64,000 bases of DNA from Rhizobium redzepovicii (lineage in GTDB: Bacteria; Pseudomonadota; Alphaproteobacteria; Rhizobiales; Rhizobiaceae), in NCBI RefSeq assembly GCF_019793435.1, contig NZ_JAILYH010000013.1, positions 1 through 64,000 on the forward strand, written 5' to 3'. Numbering within the stretch: the first letter of the stretch is position 1; each line of letters starts with the position of its first letter. Under the pieces are notes generated by a model. The model did no database searches, had not been told where the DNA came from, and saw only the letters and a list, made by a program, of their open reading frames with translations. Positions 26,983 to 37,569 of this stretch are shown here, in pieces. Both the position numbers and the translations under genes were made by a program.

Positions 26983-27826
26983 GCATCGAGGCGGTCGCCC
27001 CCGCCTCCCTCGGCTGGCGCCGGTTCTTCGGCCGGCGGCCGATGCTTGTGCTCAGTGCCGGCCTGCTGCTGTTCTTCGTCCTGCTGGCGATCGGTGCGCC
27101 CCTCGTCGCGCCTTACGACCCGATCATGCAGAATGCCGAGGTGCGCCTGCAGGCGCCTTCATTGTTGCATCCCTTCGGCACCGACAATTTTGGCCGCGAT
27201 ATTCTCTCCCGCGTTATCTGGGGCGCGCGCCTCGACCTGCAGATGGCGCTGATCGGCGTCATCTTCCCGTTCCTGATCGGCACGATCGTGGGCACGATCG
27301 CCGGCTTCTTCGGCGGCATCGTCGATGCGCTGTTCATGCGTCTTGTCGATATCATCCTCGCCTTCCCCTTCCTCGTGCTGATGCTGTCGATCATCGCCAT
27401 CCTCGGCCCGGGTCTTGGCAGTTTCTATATCGCCATGGCGCTGGTCGGCTGGGTCTCCTATGCGCGGCTGATCCGGGCGCAGATGCTGGTGCTGAAGGGC
27501 AGCGACTATGCCGTTGCCGCTGTCAGCCTCGGCTTCAGCCGCCCACGGATCATGTTCCGCCACCTGCTGCCGAACGCGATCGCCGGCTCGATCGTATTTT
27601 CGATGTCCGATGCGACGCTGGTGCTGCTCAGCGGCGCTGCCGTCAGCTATCTCGGCCTCGGCGTCCAGCCGCCGATTGCCGAATGGGGCGTCATGGTCGC
27701 CGAAGGACAGAGCTTCATCACCACGGCATGGTGGATCACTTTGTTTCCTGGCCTCTCCATCGTCTGCCTCGCCTTCGGCTTCAGCATGCTGGGCGATGCC
27801 CTCGGCGAACTGCTGGGGGTGCATGA

Positions 27827-27830
<4 letters not shown>
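26979..27830 (+). CDS. Peptide ABC importer permease, DppC type
   Basis: Inner-membrane permease of 283 aa, partner of the preceding DppB-type protein. Typical DppC features are the LLHPFGTDNFGRDILSRVIWG motif near residues 60-80 and the PRIMFRHLLPNAIAGSIV cytoplasmic loop. It overlaps both neighbours by 4 nt, showing tight translational coupling in the hydrolase-importer operon. Confidence 0.95.
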
Positions 27831-29536
<1,706 letters not shown>

Positions 29537-29555
29537 CAACGAAGGGAACGAACTC

Positions 29556-31070
29556 ATGACAAACAGGTGGAAATCAATCGGGCTTGCAGCCTTGCTCGCC
29601 GGTCTGACGCTCAGCGCAAGCTATGCCGAGGCCGCCGGTGTACTCACCATCGGCCGCCGCGAGGATTCGACGACATTCGATCCGATCAAAACAGCGCAGA
29701 ACATCGACAACTGGGTGTTCTCCAACGTCTACGACGTGCTGATCCGCGTCGACAAGACAGGCACGAAACTGGAGCCGGGCCTTGCCGAAAGCTGGACCAC
29801 CTCGGATGACGGGCTGACCTACACGTTCAAGATCCGCGACGCGAAATTTTCCGACGGTTCGCCGCTGACGGCGGAGGACGCGGCCTACAGCCTGCTGCGC
29901 ATCCGCGATGACGCGGCCTCGCTCTGGAGCGATTCCTACAAGGTGATCGACACGGCGGTCGCAACCGACGCCCATACGCTGACGATCAAGCTCAAGAACC
30001 CGTCCGCGCCGTTCCTTTCGACTCTGGCACTGCCGAATGCCTCCGTCATCTCCAAGAAGGGCATGGAATCGCTTGGTCCCGACGCCTATGGCGAAAAGCC
30101 GATCGCATCCGGCGCCTTCGTGGTCGAGGAATGGCGGCGCGGCGACCGCGTCATTCTCAAGAAGAACCCGAATTTCTGGCAGGCGGACCGGGTGAAGCTC
30201 GACGGTGTCGAGTGGATCTCGGTGCCTGACGACAATACCCGCATGCTGAACGTCCAGGCCGGTGAGCTGGATACGGCGATCTTCGTGCCCTTCTCCCGCG
30301 TCGAGGAGTTGAAGAAGGACCCCAACCTCAACGTCGATATCGACGCTTCGACCCGCGAGGATCATCTGCTGATCAACCATGCGCATGGCGCGCTCGGCAA
30401 GAAGGAAGTCCGCCAGGCGCTTGATCTCGCGATCGACAAGAAGGCGATCGTCGATACCGTTACCTTCGGCCAGGGCACGGTCGCCAACTCCTACATTCCG
30501 AAGGGCGCACTCTATTATTATGCCGACAATCTGCAGCGACCTTATGATCCAGAAAAGGCAAAGGAGCTGTTGGCGGCTGCCGGCGCCTCGGACCTGACGC
30601 TGAATTATTTGGTGCGCGCCGGCGACGAAGTCGATGAGCAGACGGCCGTGCTGGTCCAGCAGCAACTGCAGAAGGCGGGCATCACCGCCAACCTGCAGAA
30701 AGTCGATCCGAGCCAGGAATGGGACATGACGGTTGCCGGCGACTACGATATCTCGGTCAACTACTGGACCAACGACATTCTCGATCCGGACCAGAAGACC
30801 ACCTTCGTCCTCGGCCACGATTCCAACAACAACTACTCGACCAATTACAAGAGCGAGGCGGTGAAGGAACTGGTTGCCAAGGCGCGTCTCGAGCTCGATC
30901 CGAAGAAGCGCGAACAGATGTATGTCGATCTGCAGAAGATGGCCAAGGACGACGTCAACTGGATCGACCTCTATTACAGCCCCTATATCAACGTCTCACG
31001 CAAGAATATCGAGAACTTCTACCAGAACCCGCTCGGCCGGTTCTTCCTGGAAGATACGGTCAAGAACTGA
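29556..31070 (+). CDS. Peptide-type periplasmic binding protein (SBP_bac_5)
   Basis: Secreted solute-binding protein of 504 aa. A Sec signal peptide occupies the first ~26 residues (AALLAGLTLSASYAEAA). The family-5 signature is present: LEPGLAESWTTSDDGLTYTF and the FSDGSPLTAEDAAYSLLR segment. It provides substrate specificity for the DppBC/DF machinery encoded just upstream. Unusually it is last in the operon rather than first. A perfect stem-loop closes the unit 17 nt after the stop. The likely ligands are short peptides or peptide-like plant compounds, inferred from the Pip-type hydrolase at the operon start. Confidence 0.93.
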   Translation: MTNRWKSIGLAALLAGLTLSASYAEAAGVLTIGRREDSTTFDPIKTAQNIDNWVFSNVYDVLIRVDKTGTKLEPGLAESWTTSDDGLTYTFKIRDAKFSDGSPLTAEDAAYSLLRIRDDAASLWSDSYKVIDTAVATDAHTLTIKLKNPSAPFLSTLALPNASVISKKGMESLGPDAYGEKPIASGAFVVEEWRRGDRVILKKNPNFWQADRVKLDGVEWISVPDDNTRMLNVQAGELDTAIFVPFSRVEELKKDPNLNVDIDASTREDHLLINHAHGALGKKEVRQALDLAIDKKAIVDTVTFGQGTVANSYIPKGALYYYADNLQRPYDPEKAKELLAAAGASDLTLNYLVRAGDEVDEQTAVLVQQQLQKAGITANLQKVDPSQEWDMTVAGDYDISVNYWTNDILDPDQKTTFVLGHDSNNNYSTNYKSEAVKELVAKARLELDPKKREQMYVDLQKMAKDDVNWIDLYYSPYINVSRKNIENFYQNPLGRFFLEDTVKN

Positions 31071-31087
31071 GTTCTGACAGCATGCAG

Positions 31088-31118
31088 ATGTTCCGCCGCC
31101 GTAAAGGCGGCGGAACAT
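31088..31118 (+). terminator. Strong hairpin terminator after peptide importer
   Basis: ATGTTCCGCCGCC (31088-31100) and GGCGGCGGAACAT (31106-31118) form a perfect 13-bp stem with GTAAA loop, followed by AATTTGTT. It ends the hydrolase-importer operon and may also serve the convergent GST gene. Confidence 0.85.
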
Positions 31119-31154
31119 AATTTGTTGCTGCGACACGTGGCTGGGGCCGCTTGC

Positions 31155-32030
31155 TTACTCGGCGGCAGCGAGCTTGTCCTGCGTCCTGGTGTCGAAGTCG
31201 CTGGCGTCGTGGCGCTCGTGCAACTGGCTCGAGGGCTCACCGGAGAGGCGGTTGACCATCCGGCCGCGTTGCACGGCCGGCCTGCTGTAGATGCTGTCTG
31301 CCCAGCGCAGCACGTTCTTATACTCTTCCACCTGCAGAAACTCGGCTGCACCGTAGGTCCAGCCCTTCACCAACCCGCCATACCAGGGCCAGACGGCAAT
31401 ATCGGCGATCGTATAATCGCTGCCTGCCAGATACTCGCTTTCGGCAAGGCGACGATCGAGCACGTCGAGCTGACGCTTCACCTCCATTGCAAATCGGTCG
31501 ATCGCATATTCGATCTTCGTCGGCGCATAGGCGTAGAAATGGCCAAAGCCGCCGCCGAGATAGGGGGCGCTTCCCATCTGCCAGAACAGCCATGACAGGC
31601 ATTCGGCGCGGGCGGCCGGTTCAGTCGGCAGGAAGGCGCCGAACTTTTCCGCGAGATAGGTCAAGATGGCGCCCGATTCGAAGACACGGATCGGCTTTGG
31701 CCCGCTACGGTCCATCAGCGCCGGTATCTTGGAATTGGGATTGACCGCGACGAAGCCGCTGCCGAACTGGTCGCCATCGCCGATCTTGATCAGCCAGGCG
31801 TCATACTCCGCACCTTCATGGCCAAGCGCCAGCAGCTCCTCGAGCATGATAGTGACCTTCTGGCCGTTCGGGGTGCCGAGCGAATAGAGCTGCAGCGGAT
31901 GGCGGCCGACCGGAAGCTCCTTGTCATGCGTCGGCCCTGCGATCGGGCGGTTGATACTGGCGAATTGGCCGCCATTCGCCTTGTTCCAGGTCCAGACCTT
32001 CGGGGGTGTATAATCGGGAGAACCGCTCAT
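31155..32030 (-). CDS. YghU-type glutathione S-transferase
   Basis: Cytosolic protein of 291 aa resembling E. coli YghU, a glutathione-dependent disulfide reductase of the Ure2p-like GST class. The long N-terminal extension (PPKVWTWNKANGGQFASINRPIAGPTHDKELPVGRHPLQLYSLGTPNG as several conserved blocks) and the GSH-binding NPNSKIPAL and ESGAILTYLAEK segments fit that subgroup. AGGAG lies 8 nt before the ATG. It is a single gene convergent with the peptide importer. Disulfide-bond or peroxide metabolism is the likely role. Confidence 0.9.
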   Translation of the reverse strand: MSGSPDYTPPKVWTWNKANGGQFASINRPIAGPTHDKELPVGRHPLQLYSLGTPNGQKVTIMLEELLALGHEGAEYDAWLIKIGDGDQFGSGFVAVNPNSKIPALMDRSGPKPIRVFESGAILTYLAEKFGAFLPTEPAARAECLSWLFWQMGSAPYLGGGFGHFYAYAPTKIEYAIDRFAMEVKRQLDVLDRRLAESEYLAGSDYTIADIAVWPWYGGLVKGWTYGAAEFLQVEEYKNVLRWADSIYSRPAVQRGRMVNRLSGEPSSQLHERHDASDFDTRTQDKLAAAE

Positions 32031-32222
32031 CTTTCAAACTCCTGGCATTGATCGGACAGAGCGCGGCGCCGGTTGGGGCCGCCGCATTTTTCCTGACATA
32101 GCAGAGGCGATGAGGTTTTGTCAGAGGTGTCGGAGAAGGTTCACACAATCGTCAGAGTGTTGGAAAGCCCATGGCTCCATCTCTCATATTCGGTTGCTGC
32201 GACTATTGCTTGACCATTGCGA

Positions 32223-33074
32223 TCAGTTTTCGGTTCCCGAGGAAGCGATGATCTCGTCCAGCCGTCCGACGAGCACGCGGCTGCCCTCCACGTCGCCAGC
32301 CATCCTGGCAAAGAGGTCCGCCATGCCGCGGAAGATGGTCGCCGCCGGATCATCGTCTCCAAGGAAATCGGCAATCTCCTGCATTTCGGCGACCCATCGA
32401 TAGGCCTTCGGGTACATGTCGGGAATGGATCTCGACAGCTTGCGATCGACGTCCGGAAGGCTGTCGGAGAGTTCGGCTTTCAGGCTTTCGGCAGCACCCG
32501 AGCGCGATGCGGCAAGCAGCATGGCGGTGCCGAGGCCGGTAAATCCCTTGTTGATGCCGGCATAACACATTTTCAGGGCCGAGGCGGCGCCGAGCGGTCC
32601 GTCGAGCCTGCGGATCCTGAGGCCGCAATCCTCGAGCAGCCGGCTCCGCTCCGCGGTATCGCCGCTGATATAGATGGTCGGACCTGATTTGCCGGGGACC
32701 GGCGGCCCGCCGATGATCGCTCCGTCAAGCACCTCGATGCCGCTGCCTTCGAAGCGTGCCGCCAAAGCCTGCATCGTTTTCGGCGCAATCGCGTTGAGGT
32801 CGATGAAGGGAGGCGGCGCCTGCATCTCCGACGCTATGTCCGCGACGAGTCCGGCGACCTTGATCGCCTGCGCCGGCGGGACGATCGACAGGATCAACTC
32901 AGCCTTCGTCAGCTCCTGGTGGCCGACCGGCACCATGCCGGCTGCCTTTGCCCGCACAATCGTCTGCTCGCTCCTCCCCTCGAGATAGGTCAGCACCGTA
33001 GCGCCGTGGTCGATCAGCCGTTTGGCGACGGCACTTCCCATCGCACCCGATCCGATAATCGCAAAATTCGGCAT
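32223..33074 (-). CDS. NAD(P)-binding 6PGDH-like dehydrogenase (DUF1932)
   Basis: Protein of 283 aa with an N-terminal Rossmann fold (FAIIGSGAMGSAVAKRLIDHG) of the beta-hydroxyacid dehydrogenase / 6-phosphogluconate dehydrogenase superfamily. The C-terminal half resembles the DUF1932 domain (LGAASALKMCYAGINKGFTGL, with the catalytic-type Lys in SALKMCYA). Substrate unknown. The start at 33074 (MPNFAIIG) begins directly at the nucleotide fold. It is divergent from the universal stress gene; no operon partner is evident. Confidence 0.85.
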   Translation of the reverse strand: MPNFAIIGSGAMGSAVAKRLIDHGATVLTYLEGRSEQTIVRAKAAGMVPVGHQELTKAELILSIVPPAQAIKVAGLVADIASEMQAPPPFIDLNAIAPKTMQALAARFEGSGIEVLDGAIIGGPPVPGKSGPTIYISGDTAERSRLLEDCGLRIRRLDGPLGAASALKMCYAGINKGFTGLGTAMLLAASRSGAAESLKAELSDSLPDVDRKLSRSIPDMYPKAYRWVAEMQEIADFLGDDDPAATIFRGMADLFARMAGDVEGSRVLVGRLDEIIASSGTEN

Positions 33075-33285
33075 GTGAACCTCAATCAGTGACGACACCG
33101 GGTTAGAAATGTTGCTGGAGACCGTGCCGTCAACTGCGACGATACAGCCGGAGGTTCGTTCACAAGCAGTTGGCCGTTTCATGCGCGCTGCCGTTGCGGC
33201 ACTTTTTCTTGATATTCGTCAATGTCGGAATGGTCGACACCGGTATGATCGGTGTTATCATTCGCATTCGAGGATATGGATTTCA

Positions 33286-33753
33286 ATGTATCGGACGATC
33301 ATCTGCGGCATCGGCATGGGTTCCAGGGAAACGGCAAGCCGCCTTTTGCGTCGGGCTGCTGCGCTGGTGGATAAAGGCGGGAGCCTCGTCGTCGTGCACG
33401 TCATCGAGGGTATCCCCCACCGTCACCTGACGGAGCTTCCCGAAGAATTCGAAACGACCGCGATCGTCGACGCCGAAAAGAAGCTTGCATCGCTTTGTAA
33501 AGAGATGGGAGTTCCGGCAACGATCGAGGTTCGTATCGGCGTCGCCGCCTCCGTGCTCGTTTCCGTTGCAAGGGAGAAGTCGGCCGATCTCATCCTGCTT
33601 TCATCCCATGTGACGGATATCACCGACTACGTCTTCTCCTCGATCGTCGACAAGGTCGTGCGCCACGCCGGGTGCTCGGTTCTCATCGACCGGCGACCCG
33701 ATCCCGCGCATGAAGGCTCGGCGCCTCAAGTGGAAGACGCGACGTTGTTTTAG
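33286..33753 (+). CDS. Universal stress protein family (UspA-like)
   Basis: Single Usp domain of 155 aa. It opens with MYRTIICGIG, contains LVVVHVIEG, and ends with KVVRHAGCSVLIDRR. The nucleotide-binding signature GxxGx9G(S/T) is replaced by SxxTx9SS (SHVTDITDYVFSS), so ATP binding as in MJ0577-type proteins is unlikely and it may act like the non-ATP-binding UspA. The start at 33286 has AGGA about 10 nt upstream. The gene stands alone before the co-chaperone pair. Confidence 0.85.
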   Translation: MYRTIICGIGMGSRETASRLLRRAAALVDKGGSLVVVHVIEGIPHRHLTELPEEFETTAIVDAEKKLASLCKEMGVPATIEVRIGVAASVLVSVAREKSADLILLSSHVTDITDYVFSSIVDKVVRHAGCSVLIDRRPDPAHEGSAPQVEDATLF

Positions 33754-33873
33754 TTCCGCTGCGGATTGACGAAGTCGATCGGAGCGACCGGCCTCCCCTC
33801 CCCGGCGGCGGCCCGACAACCTATATCATCCCCAAGCCAACCAGCAGTATTCGCTGCCTGACCGGAGATATGC

Positions 33874-34788
33874 ATGAGCCAGGATCCATATGAGCTTCTG
33901 GGCGTAAAACGGGATGCGACGCAAAAGGATATTCAAAGCGCGTTCCGCAAGCTCGCCAAGAAACTTCACCCCGACCTCAACCCCGGCGACAAAAAGGCCG
34001 AGGAACGGTTCAAGGAAATTTCAACCGCCTACGAGATCTTGAGCGACGAGGAAAAACGCGGACGCTTCGATCGCGGCGAGATCGATATAACAGGCGCCGA
34101 GCGGGCGCAGCGCAATTATTACCGCGACTATGCCTCAAAGAGCGGGCCGGGCGATCCCTACCACAACAGCGCCGGCTTTGCGGATTTCAGCGATGCCGAC
34201 GATATTTTCGCCAGCTTCTTTTCACGTCGTGCCGGCGGCGGCCAGACCCGTGGTCGTGGCCGTGACCGGCAATTCTCCATGGAGGTCGACTTTCTCGAGG
34301 CGGTCAACGGCACCAGGACGGAGGTCAAGATGCCGAACGGTCCGGCGCTGGACGTACAGATCCCGCCGGGGACGCGCGACGGCCAGACCTTGCGGCTGCG
34401 CGGCAAGGGCGAGCCGGGCATTGGAGGCGGGCCGACAGGTGATGCCCTGATCGAAATCCGTGTGACCCCACACCGTTTCTTCACGCGAGACGGCGACGAT
34501 ATCCGCCTGGAACTACCGATCTCCCTCAGCGAGGCCGTGCTCGGCGGCAAAGTCCGTGTGCCGACCCCTTCCGGACCAGTCAATTTGACGCTCCCGCCTT
34601 ATTCGAACAGCGGCAAGGTCCTGCGTCTCAAGGGCAAAGGTGTTGCAAAACGTGGCGGCGAACACGGCGACGTCTACATTTCGCTGAAGATTGTGCTGCC
34701 CGACGCCCCGGATGAACGGCTGACGGCCTTGATGAAGGAATGGGCAACGGCAAACTCCTACGATCCGAGAAAGAACATGGAGGCTTGA
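33874..34788 (+). CDS. cbpA: DnaJ-class co-chaperone CbpA
   Basis: Type II Hsp40 of 304 aa that stimulates DnaK ATPase. The J-domain occupies residues 1-70, with the HPD motif in KKLHPDLNPGD and the closing EILSDEEKRGRFDRG. A Gly-rich linker follows, then the C-terminal substrate-binding beta domains (IPPGTRDGQTLRLRGKG). No CxxCxGxG zinc repeats are present, which separates it from DnaJ proper. The next gene encodes the CbpM modulator, which supports the CbpA assignment. E. coli CbpA also binds curved DNA. Confidence 0.93.
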   Translation: MSQDPYELLGVKRDATQKDIQSAFRKLAKKLHPDLNPGDKKAEERFKEISTAYEILSDEEKRGRFDRGEIDITGAERAQRNYYRDYASKSGPGDPYHNSAGFADFSDADDIFASFFSRRAGGGQTRGRGRDRQFSMEVDFLEAVNGTRTEVKMPNGPALDVQIPPGTRDGQTLRLRGKGEPGIGGGPTGDALIEIRVTPHRFFTRDGDDIRLELPISLSEAVLGGKVRVPTPSGPVNLTLPPYSNSGKVLRLKGKGVAKRGGEHGDVYISLKIVLPDAPDERLTALMKEWATANSYDPRKNMEA

Positions 34789-34790
34789 TC

Positions 34791-35114
34791 ATGGATGATC
34801 TCGAATTCCGTCTTTACTTGAAAATCGACGTCATCCAGCTTGACCTCTGGATCGAACAGGGTTGGCTGATCCCGGAGACATCAGACGGCCGGAGGCAATT
34901 TCGCGACGCCGACGTTGCACGCGCCAGGCTGATCCTGGACCTCATGGGAAACATGGGTGTCAACGAAGCCGGCGTCGATATCGTCATGGAGCTGGTCGAC
35001 GAATTGCACGGCCTGCGGGGAACGATGGGCAAGCTGATGGCGGCCATCGGCAAGCAGGAGCGGGATGTTCAGCGCCGGCTGCTCGAGAGCCTCGAGGAGA
35101 TCGACCGGTTTTAG
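34791..35114 (+). CDS. cbpM: Chaperone modulator CbpM
   Basis: Small protein of 107 aa with a MerR-like helix-turn-helix fold that in E. coli binds the CbpA J-domain and inhibits its co-chaperone and DNA-binding activities. Characteristic segments are WIEQGWLIPE, RRQFRDADVARARLILDL and NEAGVDIVMELVDEL. The start at 34791 lies 2 nt after the cbpA stop, so the two are co-translated. Convergent with the cdsA-like gene 13 bp away. Confidence 0.9.
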   Translation: MDDLEFRLYLKIDVIQLDLWIEQGWLIPETSDGRRQFRDADVARARLILDLMGNMGVNEAGVDIVMELVDELHGLRGTMGKLMAAIGKQERDVQRRLLESLEEIDRF

Positions 35115-35127
35115 ATCGGCCGAATTC

Positions 35128-36057
35128 TCAGGTGGTGAACCAATAGCGGACGATGTGGAAGAACAGCGGCGCTGCGAAGGTGATGGAATCCAAGCGGTCG
35201 AGCACGCCGCCATGGCCCTCGATCACATAGCCCCAGTCCTTGGCATTGAGATCGCGCTTGATGGCCGAGAGCACGAAGCCGCCGAAGAAGCCGGCGACGA
35301 CGATGACGGTGCTGACGGCCGCGGCCTGCAGCGGCGAGAACGGCGTCAGGCGATAGAGCAGCGTTCCGACAAGGATCGCCGAGGCGCCGCCGCCGATCAG
35401 GCCTTCCAGCGTTTTCGACGGGCTGATGTTCGGCGAGAAGCGGTGCTTTCCGAGAAGCTTGCCCCAGACATACTGGAAGACGTCACTGAGCTGCACGACG
35501 ATGACAAGATAGACGAGAAGAAGTGCCGACGGTGTGTCGGTCTGCAGCATCAGCAGCGCCGGCGCGTGGCTGATCGAATAGACCGTCAGCATCAGGCCCC
35601 ATTGCACCCTGGCGCTGCGCGCCAGGAATTCGTTGACATCGCCCGTCAGGGTCGCCACCGCCGGCAGGATCAGGAAGGCATATACGGGGATGAAGATCGC
35701 AAAGAGGCCGTACCATAGCGTTCCGAGCAGCACATAGTGCACCGGCAGGACGACGAAGAAGGAGAGGAACAATGCCAGGTGGTCGCCGCGCCGCGACGGC
35801 GTCAACGTCCAGAATTCACGAAGCGCCATGAAGGAGAGGAACGCGAACAGGATGACCACCGCCGTATCGCCGAGCAGGATCGCGCCGCCGAATATGGCGA
35901 CCATGATCCACCAGGAGCGGATACGGGCGTTGAGGTTGTGGACGGTGGCGACGGAGCCGGGCTCGGTCGCGCGCCGTTGCAGGATGAAGCCGATGGCCGA
36001 GGCGGCGGCAAGCAGGGCGAGGATGGCGGCAAGTACCAGGGAAAACAGGCTGGTCAT
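35128..36057 (-). CDS. Phosphatidate cytidylyltransferase (CdsA family)
   Basis: Integral inner-membrane enzyme of 309 aa that makes CDP-diacylglycerol from CTP and phosphatidic acid. About eight hydrophobic helices are seen. The CDP-DAG synthase signature lies near the C-terminus as SAIKRDLNAKDWGYVIEGHGGVLDRLDS (S-x3-R-x-K-D... G-H-GG-x-DR-x-D pattern), and SPSKTLEGLIGG is also typical. Its ATG overlaps the plsC-like stop by 4 nt. It is probably an accessory copy dedicated to the neighbouring phospholipid genes, since a housekeeping cdsA is expected elsewhere. Confidence 0.9.
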   Translation of the reverse strand: MTSLFSLVLAAILALLAAASAIGFILQRRATEPGSVATVHNLNARIRSWWIMVAIFGGAILLGDTAVVILFAFLSFMALREFWTLTPSRRGDHLALFLSFFVVLPVHYVLLGTLWYGLFAIFIPVYAFLILPAVATLTGDVNEFLARSARVQWGLMLTVYSISHAPALLMLQTDTPSALLLVYLVIVVQLSDVFQYVWGKLLGKHRFSPNISPSKTLEGLIGGGASAILVGTLLYRLTPFSPLQAAAVSTVIVVAGFFGGFVLSAIKRDLNAKDWGYVIEGHGGVLDRLDSITFAAPLFFHIVRYWFTT

Positions 36058-36674
36058 CTGACAGGCCCCCCGTCTGCGAGCTCGATGACCGCGGCCCGGG
36101 CGCGGGCCAGGAAGGCATTCTTTTCCTCGCCGGGTTCGACGCGCAGCGGCTTGCCGAAACGCGCGGTGCAGGTGATCGGGACGATCAGCATGCTTCCTTT
36201 CGGCAGGATGCGCTGCAGATTGTCGAGATGGATCGGTATGAGGTCGACATCGGGAAAGCGGCAGGCCAGGCGATAGATGCCGCTGCGGAACGGGGCGATC
36301 TCTTCAGTGGCGCTTCTCGTGCCTTCGGGAAAAATCAGGATCGAACGCCCCTCTTCGAGCAGGCGCTCGAGGGGCTCCAGCGGGTTGCTGTCCGGCAGAG
36401 GCTTGCGGTCGATCAGGACGGCGCGCAGGCCTTTCTCGGCGATAAAACGGCGAAAGGCGCTGGTTCCCCAATAGTCGCGCGCCGCCACCGGATGGGTCAG
36501 CCGCCGCACCGGATACGGCAGGGCGGCCATGACGGCGACGGTATCGACATGGCTGTTGTGATTGGCGAAATAGATGCGGCGGCGCGTGTCGGGCGCACAG
36601 CCCCGCCACTCGCTTCGGGCGCCGACCACGATACGGACGAACAGCACCAGAAGACGACGAATAAGAGGAATCAT
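36054..36674 (-). CDS. 1-acyl-glycerol-3-phosphate acyltransferase (PlsC family)
   Basis: Membrane-associated acyltransferase of 206 aa that acylates lysophosphatidate or a related lysolipid. The catalytic HX4D motif is NHNSHVDT, and the glycerol-phosphate-binding block is FPEGTRSA. A single N-terminal hydrophobic segment (LIRRLLVLFVRIVVG) may anchor it. It overlaps both neighbours by 4 nt (ATGA), making a coupled lipid-synthesis trio that would supply phosphatidate to the CdsA-type enzyme. Confidence 0.9.
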   Translation of the reverse strand: MIPLIRRLLVLFVRIVVGARSEWRGCAPDTRRRIYFANHNSHVDTVAVMAALPYPVRRLTHPVAARDYWGTSAFRRFIAEKGLRAVLIDRKPLPDSNPLEPLERLLEEGRSILIFPEGTRSATEEIAPFRSGIYRLACRFPDVDLIPIHLDNLQRILPKGSMLIVPITCTARFGKPLRVEPGEEKNAFLARARAAVIELADGGPVR

Positions 36675-37306
36675 GGTCTCTCCAGCGAACGGGCAAGCGT
36701 TATCGTGCGCGTGACGCAGGTGACGAGGCTGCCGGCCGCGATGATGGCGGAGGTTAGGATCAGCGATCGATGGCTGGCGAAGACCAGTGTCTCCACACTC
36801 TGGGCAACGAGGCCGGCCGTCAGCACCGCCATGCGGCGCTGCTTGGCCATGATGCCGCTGAAGTCCTGGGCAAGGCCGACCGATCCTCCGAAGACCCTGA
36901 TATAGGCGGTGAGTGCGGCGAGCAGCGCAGCAAGCCAGCCAAGCCAGGCAAAACCGCAGGCATAACCGGCGGCGACGAGCAGCAGACTGTCGGCGATCCG
37001 GTCGGGGAATTCGTTATAGATCGGCCCGCTCCTGGTTTTCTTGCCGCCTTCGATTGCGACCATGCCGTCGAGCAGGTTGCAGACGAGCCGCAGCTGCACA
37101 GAGATCGCGGCGCCGATCATAGCGATTGGGTGCGTTGTGAGCAGGATCAGCGCCGCGCCGATGCCGGCAAAGAGGATCGACAGCAGCGAAATACCGTTCG
37201 GCGTGACGCCGGTGCGCGCGAGCCATGCGCTCATGCCGATCGCCCAGCGCGACGACCGGCTCGCAATCGGTCGCCGTGAGGCGGCCTCTTCTTCCCCCAT
37301 TTTCAT
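36671..37306 (-). CDS. CDP-alcohol phosphotransferase family protein, variant motif
   Basis: Integral membrane protein of 211 aa with about six hydrophobic helices. The CDP-alcohol phosphotransferase motif has perfect canonical spacing, but reads N-x2-DG-x2-AI-x8-G-x3-N-x3-D (NLLDGMVAI, GPIYNEFPD). Two metal-binding Asp positions are therefore Asn and the conserved Arg is Ile. It is first in the coupled operon with PlsC- and CdsA-type enzymes, so a phospholipid head-group role is likely, but the acceptor alcohol is unknown. The start at 37306 follows GGGGA; upstream in-frame codons lack such a site. Confidence 0.82.
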   Translation of the reverse strand: MKMGEEEAASRRPIASRSSRWAIGMSAWLARTGVTPNGISLLSILFAGIGAALILLTTHPIAMIGAAISVQLRLVCNLLDGMVAIEGGKKTRSGPIYNEFPDRIADSLLLVAAGYACGFAWLGWLAALLAALTAYIRVFGGSVGLAQDFSGIMAKQRRMAVLTAGLVAQSVETLVFASHRSLILTSAIIAAGSLVTCVTRTITLARSLERP

Positions 37307-37505
37307 TTCCCCAAACCCGATCTCCTTGCATATCCTGCCGATGTCGTCGCGCCAAGCCGTCCCGCACTCTAAATTCCGCGCGAGGTCCCGCTCGCGCCAG
37401 GCCGCGTTCATTCGGCCGAATCCCGACGCGATACGAGTTCGGAAAAACGGCTGAAGGATCCGGGGCGATGGATCGAACAGCCTGATTTTTAAGCCCATTT
37501 GGCGC

Positions 37506-37534
37506 TTGACACATTTTTGGGCGCTACCTATGAT
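37506..37534 (+). promoter_or_regulatory. Near-consensus sigma-70 promoter of the BMP operon
   Basis: TTGACA (37506-37511), 17-nt spacer, TATGAT (37529-37534). The predicted start is near 37541, about 29 nt before the SBP ATG. It is the best promoter match I found in the window and suggests strong constitutive or derepressed expression. Confidence 0.8.
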
Positions 37535-37569
37535 TTTTGAACCAAACGGTAAAAAAAGGGGAGCAGTCA

